Below, piece after piece: positions 33,093 to 35,646 of a stretch of DNA of 35,646 nucleotides; the first letter of the stretch is position 1, and each line of letters opens with the position of its first letter. The translations under genes and the position numbers were made by a program. The notes beneath the pieces are model-generated. The model did no database searches. It saw only the letters and a list, made by a program, of their open reading frames with translations, and had not been told where the DNA came from. Source of the stretch: Cyanobacteria bacterium SZAS-4 (GTDB lineage Bacteria > Cyanobacteriota > Vampirovibrionia > Obscuribacterales > Obscuribacteraceae); NCBI GenBank assembly GCA_018266255.1, contig JAFEAT010000023.1:1-35646 (forward strand), in the 5' to 3' direction.

Positions 33093-33638
33093 ATGTCTCG
33101 TATAGGCAAAGCACCAATCCCAGTACCATCTGGAGTTACCGTCGACATCAAGGGCAGCGATGTATCCGTCAAAGGACCTAAGGGTCAGTTGTCTAGATCA
33201 TTCCGTCCTGAAGTCTCGATTAAACAAGAAGACGGCAAGATTGTAGTGGAACGCACCGCAGATACTCGCACCGTGCGCAGTCTGCACGGTCTGACCCGCA
33301 CTCTCGTTGCGAATATGGTCAAAGGTGTGACCGAAGGTTTCACCCAAAATTTGGAAATCATCGGTGTCGGTTATCGTGCCGTCATGGAAGGACGCAAGCT
33401 CGTTATGCAGCTTGGTTACTCACACTCAGTCGAAATCGAACCACCACAAGGTTTGGAAATCGTCGTCGGTAAAGGTAACATCCTCACCGTATCTGGTATC
33501 GACAAGCAAGCCGTCGGCGACCTGGCCGCAGACATAAGATCGAGACGTGGACCTGAAGTCTATAAAGGCAAGGGTGTTAAGTATCAAGGCGAATTCATTC
33601 GTCGCAAAGCTGGTAAAGCTGCAGGTAAGAAGAAGTAA
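33093..33638 (+). CDS. rplF: 50S ribosomal protein L6
   Basis: A 181-residue L6 at the base of the stalk. MSRIGKAPIPVPSGVTVDIK and the C-terminal signature YKGKGVKYQGEFIRRKAGK are diagnostic. Length is normal. Confidence 0.98.
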   Translation: MSRIGKAPIPVPSGVTVDIKGSDVSVKGPKGQLSRSFRPEVSIKQEDGKIVVERTADTRTVRSLHGLTRTLVANMVKGVTEGFTQNLEIIGVGYRAVMEGRKLVMQLGYSHSVEIEPPQGLEIVVGKGNILTVSGIDKQAVGDLAADIRSRRGPEVYKGKGVKYQGEFIRRKAGKAAGKKK

Positions 33639-33651
33639 TTTTAGGATAGCC

Positions 33652-33669
33652 GTTGCCTGACCGGGCAAC
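33652..33669 (+). other. hairpin just upstream of rplR
   Basis: GTTGCC pairs with GGCAAC around a 6-base loop, ending 14 bases before the rplR ATG. The GAGGA that serves rplR follows directly, so the hairpin may influence initiation. Confidence 0.5.
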
Positions 33670-33683
33670 TCGAGGACGAAGCA

Positions 33684-34052
33684 ATGATCACGAAACCAGA
33701 CAGAAAGCTAAACCGCGAAAAGCGTCACATGCGGATTCGCCGTAGTCTCGTAGGCACCTCACAGCGCCCACGACTTTGTATTTATCGTTCGAACAAACAT
33801 ATCTACGCGCAAATCGTTGACGATAGTTTGGCCACGACAATCGCCTGCGCAAGCACTTTGGACCCTGAATTGAAGGGCAAAGTAGACAAGCCATGGGATT
33901 GCGATTCAGCCAAATCTGTCGGCGCACTGGTCGCCAAAAGAGCGAAAGAAAAAGGCGTTACGGCCGTAGTCTTCGATCGTGGCGGCTACATCTATCACGG
34001 ACGCATCGCAGCAGTGGCTGATGGTGCTCGTGAGTCCGGACTTGATTTTTAA
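33684..34052 (+). CDS. rplR: 50S ribosomal protein L18
   Basis: A 122-residue L18 that binds 5S rRNA with L5. RRSLVGTSQRPRLCIYRSNK and the C-terminal FDRGGYIYHGRIAAVADGAR are diagnostic. Length is normal. Confidence 0.98.
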   Translation: MITKPDRKLNREKRHMRIRRSLVGTSQRPRLCIYRSNKHIYAQIVDDSLATTIACASTLDPELKGKVDKPWDCDSAKSVGALVAKRAKEKGVTAVVFDRGGYIYHGRIAAVADGARESGLDF

Positions 34053-34089
34053 TCGGCTAGTTACAGAAGCTAAAGAGGATACGCCTTAA

Positions 34090-34707
34090 ATGGACAAAGA
34101 GGAAAAAGTTCAACCCCAGATTGCTGTCGATGAGAACGCAGCTGTAGATGGTGGTCGTCGCGCACGACGCACCAACAGCCGTGAAACGAATCGTCGCGGT
34201 TCTGAGGATCCAAATCGCCAGCGCGAGCAATCTGAATGGGAAGAAAAAATCATTCAAGTTCGCCGCGTCACCAAGGTAGTTAAGGGCGGTAAGAAACTCA
34301 GCTTCAGAGCAGTTGTCGCCGTAGGCAACGGTAAAGGTCAAGTCGGCATCGGTGTCGGCAAGGCTGCAGAAGTTATCAGCGCCATTCAAAAAGGCGTAGT
34401 TGATGCTCGTAAGAGCATGGTGAAAGTGCCCCTGGTCGGAACCACAATTCCTCACCAGATTTACGGTACACAAGGCAGCAGCAGAATCATGCTCAAGCCA
34501 GCCGCTAAAGGTACTGGCGTCATCGCCGGTGGTGCAGCTCGCGCCATCTTGGAACTAGCCGGTGTCGGCGACGTTCTCTCTAAGTCACTCGGATCACGCG
34601 CTCCACTAAACGTTGCTCGTGCCACCGTAGATGGTTTGGAGCGTTTACGCACATTCGAAGATGCTGCTAAATTGCGCGGCATCACCATCAAGCAGATGCT
34701 CGCTTAG
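34090..34707 (+). CDS. rpsE: 30S ribosomal protein S5 with charged N-terminal extension
   Basis: A 205-residue S5, about 40 longer than E. coli S5. The core (WEEKIIQVRRVTKVVKGGKK, then VGIGVGKAAEVISAIQKG) is typical and acts in decoding accuracy. The extension holds an acidic start and an Arg/Asn-rich run (GGRRARRTNSRETNRRGS). The stop codon lies in the loop of an 8-bp hairpin. Confidence 0.98.
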   Translation: MDKEEKVQPQIAVDENAAVDGGRRARRTNSRETNRRGSEDPNRQREQSEWEEKIIQVRRVTKVVKGGKKLSFRAVVAVGNGKGQVGIGVGKAAEVISAIQKGVVDARKSMVKVPLVGTTIPHQIYGTQGSSRIMLKPAAKGTGVIAGGAARAILELAGVGDVLSKSLGSRAPLNVARATVDGLERLRTFEDAAKLRGITIKQMLA

Positions 34708-34746
34708 TCGAGCATCGGTTTGTGGAAATCGGCTCGGTTCGCCGAG
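34695..34746 (+). other. two hairpins across the rpsE-rpmD junction
   Basis: GATGCTCG (34695-34702) pairs perfectly with CGAGCATC (34709-34716); the 6-base loop contains the rpsE stop codon. A second stem, CTCGG-TTCG-CCGAG (34733-34746), has a UUCG tetraloop. Neither is followed by a T-run, so readthrough into rpmD is expected; roles in mRNA stability or attenuation are possible. Confidence 0.6.
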
Positions 34747-34781
34747 TGACCACCCTAGAGAAACAAGATTAGGTAAGGAAG

Positions 34782-35060
34782 ATGTTGAAAATTACGTTGA
34801 CTAGCGGATTGGTCGCTAAGAAAGACACTCAGATCAAAGTCATTCGTGCTCTCGGCTTAGGTAAGTTCGGCAGCACTGTGGTTCACGCCGATACTCCAAC
34901 GATTAGAGGCATGATCACGAAAGTAAGCCACCTCGTTACTGTTGAAAAACAAGATGGCAAAGTTCCTGCCAAGAAAGTGACAGGACATCGCGCTGTTATC
35001 GCTGCCAAAAAAGCAGAGAAGCCAGCTGCAAAAGCAAAAACTAAAGCCGAGTCGAAATAA
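34782..35060 (+). CDS. rpmD: 50S ribosomal protein L30 with Ala/Lys tail
   Basis: A 92-residue L30; the usual bacterial length is about 60. The core (KITLTSGLVAKKDTQIKVIR, then HADTPTIRGMITKVSHLV) is typical. About 30 added residues end in an Ala/Lys-rich tail (KKAEKPAAKAKTKAESK). L30 is absent from oxygenic cyanobacteria and plastids. ATG 34782 follows AAGGA closely. Confidence 0.95.
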   Translation: MLKITLTSGLVAKKDTQIKVIRALGLGKFGSTVVHADTPTIRGMITKVSHLVTVEKQDGKVPAKKVTGHRAVIAAKKAEKPAAKAKTKAESK

Positions 35061-35091
35061 GCAAAACGCCTGACCCATCCTGGGGTGTTGG

Positions 35092-35138
35092 TAGCGGATA
35101 CCCGCTAATGCTTATCGAGGCGCAAGGCGCATAAGGAG
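35092..35138 (+). promoter_or_regulatory. hairpins in the rplO leader, one covering its ribosome binding site
   Basis: TAGCGG-ATAC-CCGCTA (35092-35107) forms a 6-bp stem. CTTAT (35111-35115) can pair with ATAAG (35131-35135), enclosing a GCGC-AAG-GCGC inner stem (35121-35131 approximately). The outer pairing would hide the first bases of AAGGAG (35133-35138), the binding site for rplO. Confidence 0.5.
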
Positions 35139-35145
35139 AGATGAA

Positions 35146-35646
35146 ATGGAGTTGACAGATCTTAAGCCTAACCGTGGTGCACGTCGCAAGTTGCGTCGTG
35201 TCGGTCGCGGTCGCGCATCAGGTCACGGTAAGACAAGTACTCGTGGTCACAACGGACAGGGACAGCGTTCAGGCGAAGCGAAGCGCTTCGGTTTCGAAGG
35301 CGGTCAAACTCCTTTGTTCCGTCGTTTACCGAAAATTCACAACTTCGACCAGGTCGTCAATCGTGAATGGGTTGAATTGAACGTCGGTGCTTTGAGCGCA
35401 CTGCCAGCCAATTCCGAAGTGACACCAGATTTCCTCGTTGAAAAAGGTTTGTTGAAGAGACACAACGACAGTCTGCGCATTCTCGGCAACGGCGATCTCA
35501 AAGTCGCTTTGAAAGTGTCTGCTCATCACGTTTCAGCTGGAGCTAAAGCGAAGATTGAAGCAGCCGGCGGAAGCGTCACTGTATTTGAAGTCAATGTTGT
35601 TGAAGGAAAGCGTGCTAAGAGATTGCGTCAAGCCGAACAGAAATGG
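35146..35646 (+). CDS. rplO: 50S ribosomal protein L15, 3' end cut off by window
   Basis: ATG 35146 has AAGGAG 7 bases upstream; a nearby ATG at 35141 meets a stop after four codons. The frame stays open for 167 codons to the window end. MELTDLKPNRGARRKLRRVG, GHGKTSTRGHNGQGQRSG and GFEGGQTPLFRRLPK are diagnostic of L15, which joins 23S rRNA late in assembly. It is already longer than E. coli L15 (144), so a C-terminal tail like those of L4, L29 and L30 is likely. secY would be expected next. Confidence 0.97.
   Translation, partial: MELTDLKPNRGARRKLRRVGRGRASGHGKTSTRGHNGQGQRSGEAKRFGFEGGQTPLFRRLPKIHNFDQVVNREWVELNVGALSALPANSEVTPDFLVEKGLLKRHNDSLRILGNGDLKVALKVSAHHVSAGAKAKIEAAGGSVTVFEVNVVEGKRAKRLRQAEQKW

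Overview
The window looks like chromosomal DNA of a free-living bacterium with roughly balanced base composition. The EF-Tu and ribosomal proteins are bacterial. The N-terminal half of EF-Tu reads much like cyanobacterial EF-Tu. The spc genes, however, include rpmD (L30) and a four-cysteine rpsN (S14), which oxygenic cyanobacteria lack in this cluster. Together with the many long Pro/Gln/His-rich proteins, this suggests a non-photosynthetic relative of Cyanobacteria (Melainabacteria/Vampirovibrionia, perhaps Obscuribacterales). That placement is an inference from reading, not a computed phylogeny.

Left third (1-15.5 kb): accessory envelope and ATPase genes. A 5'-truncated His-rich protein with two LysM-like domains and a zinc ribbon (+) faces a three-gene minus-strand operon. 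That operon encodes a VirD4/TraD-like membrane ATPase with a zinc ribbon and a long disordered arm, a HerA/VirB4-like ATPase with two CxxCxxxC motifs, and a small acidic protein. Divergent from it is a NarL-type response regulator overlapping a soluble histidine kinase, followed by a Pro/Ala-rich coiled-coil protein. The VirD4-like ATPase and the coiled-coil protein share repeated FF-containing short motifs, so they may work with a common partner. This is the best candidate for an undescribed system.

Middle (15.5-25.4 kb): a small membrane protein and selA (-), a small HTH protein (+) meeting a small predicted membrane protein (-) at one CTAG, rlmB with an unusual N-terminus (+), a hypothetical protein (-), then a promoter followed by tRNA-Thr(TGT), tRNA-Tyr(GTA), tRNA-Thr(GGT) and tuf, closed by a rho-independent terminator. 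A polytopic membrane protein with a spermidine-synthase-like domain and a small secreted protein follow.

Right third (25.4-35.6 kb): the S10-spc ribosomal operon on the + strand, in the order rpsJ, rplC, rplD, rplW, rplB, rpsS, rplV, rpsC, rplP, rpmC, rpsQ, rplN, rplX, rplE, rpsN, rpsH, rplF, rplR, rpsE, rpmD, rplO (cut by the window end). Several of these proteins carry charged low-complexity tails, and several gene junctions in the spc half carry hairpins.

Non-coding signals seen by eye include an 80-nt nested inverted-repeat structure upstream of the response regulator, an 11-bp phased direct repeat after the kinase gene, and a dispersed paired-hairpin element present at 6.8 kb and at the selA start with compensatory changes. 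No CRISPR array, insertion sequence or prophage was seen.
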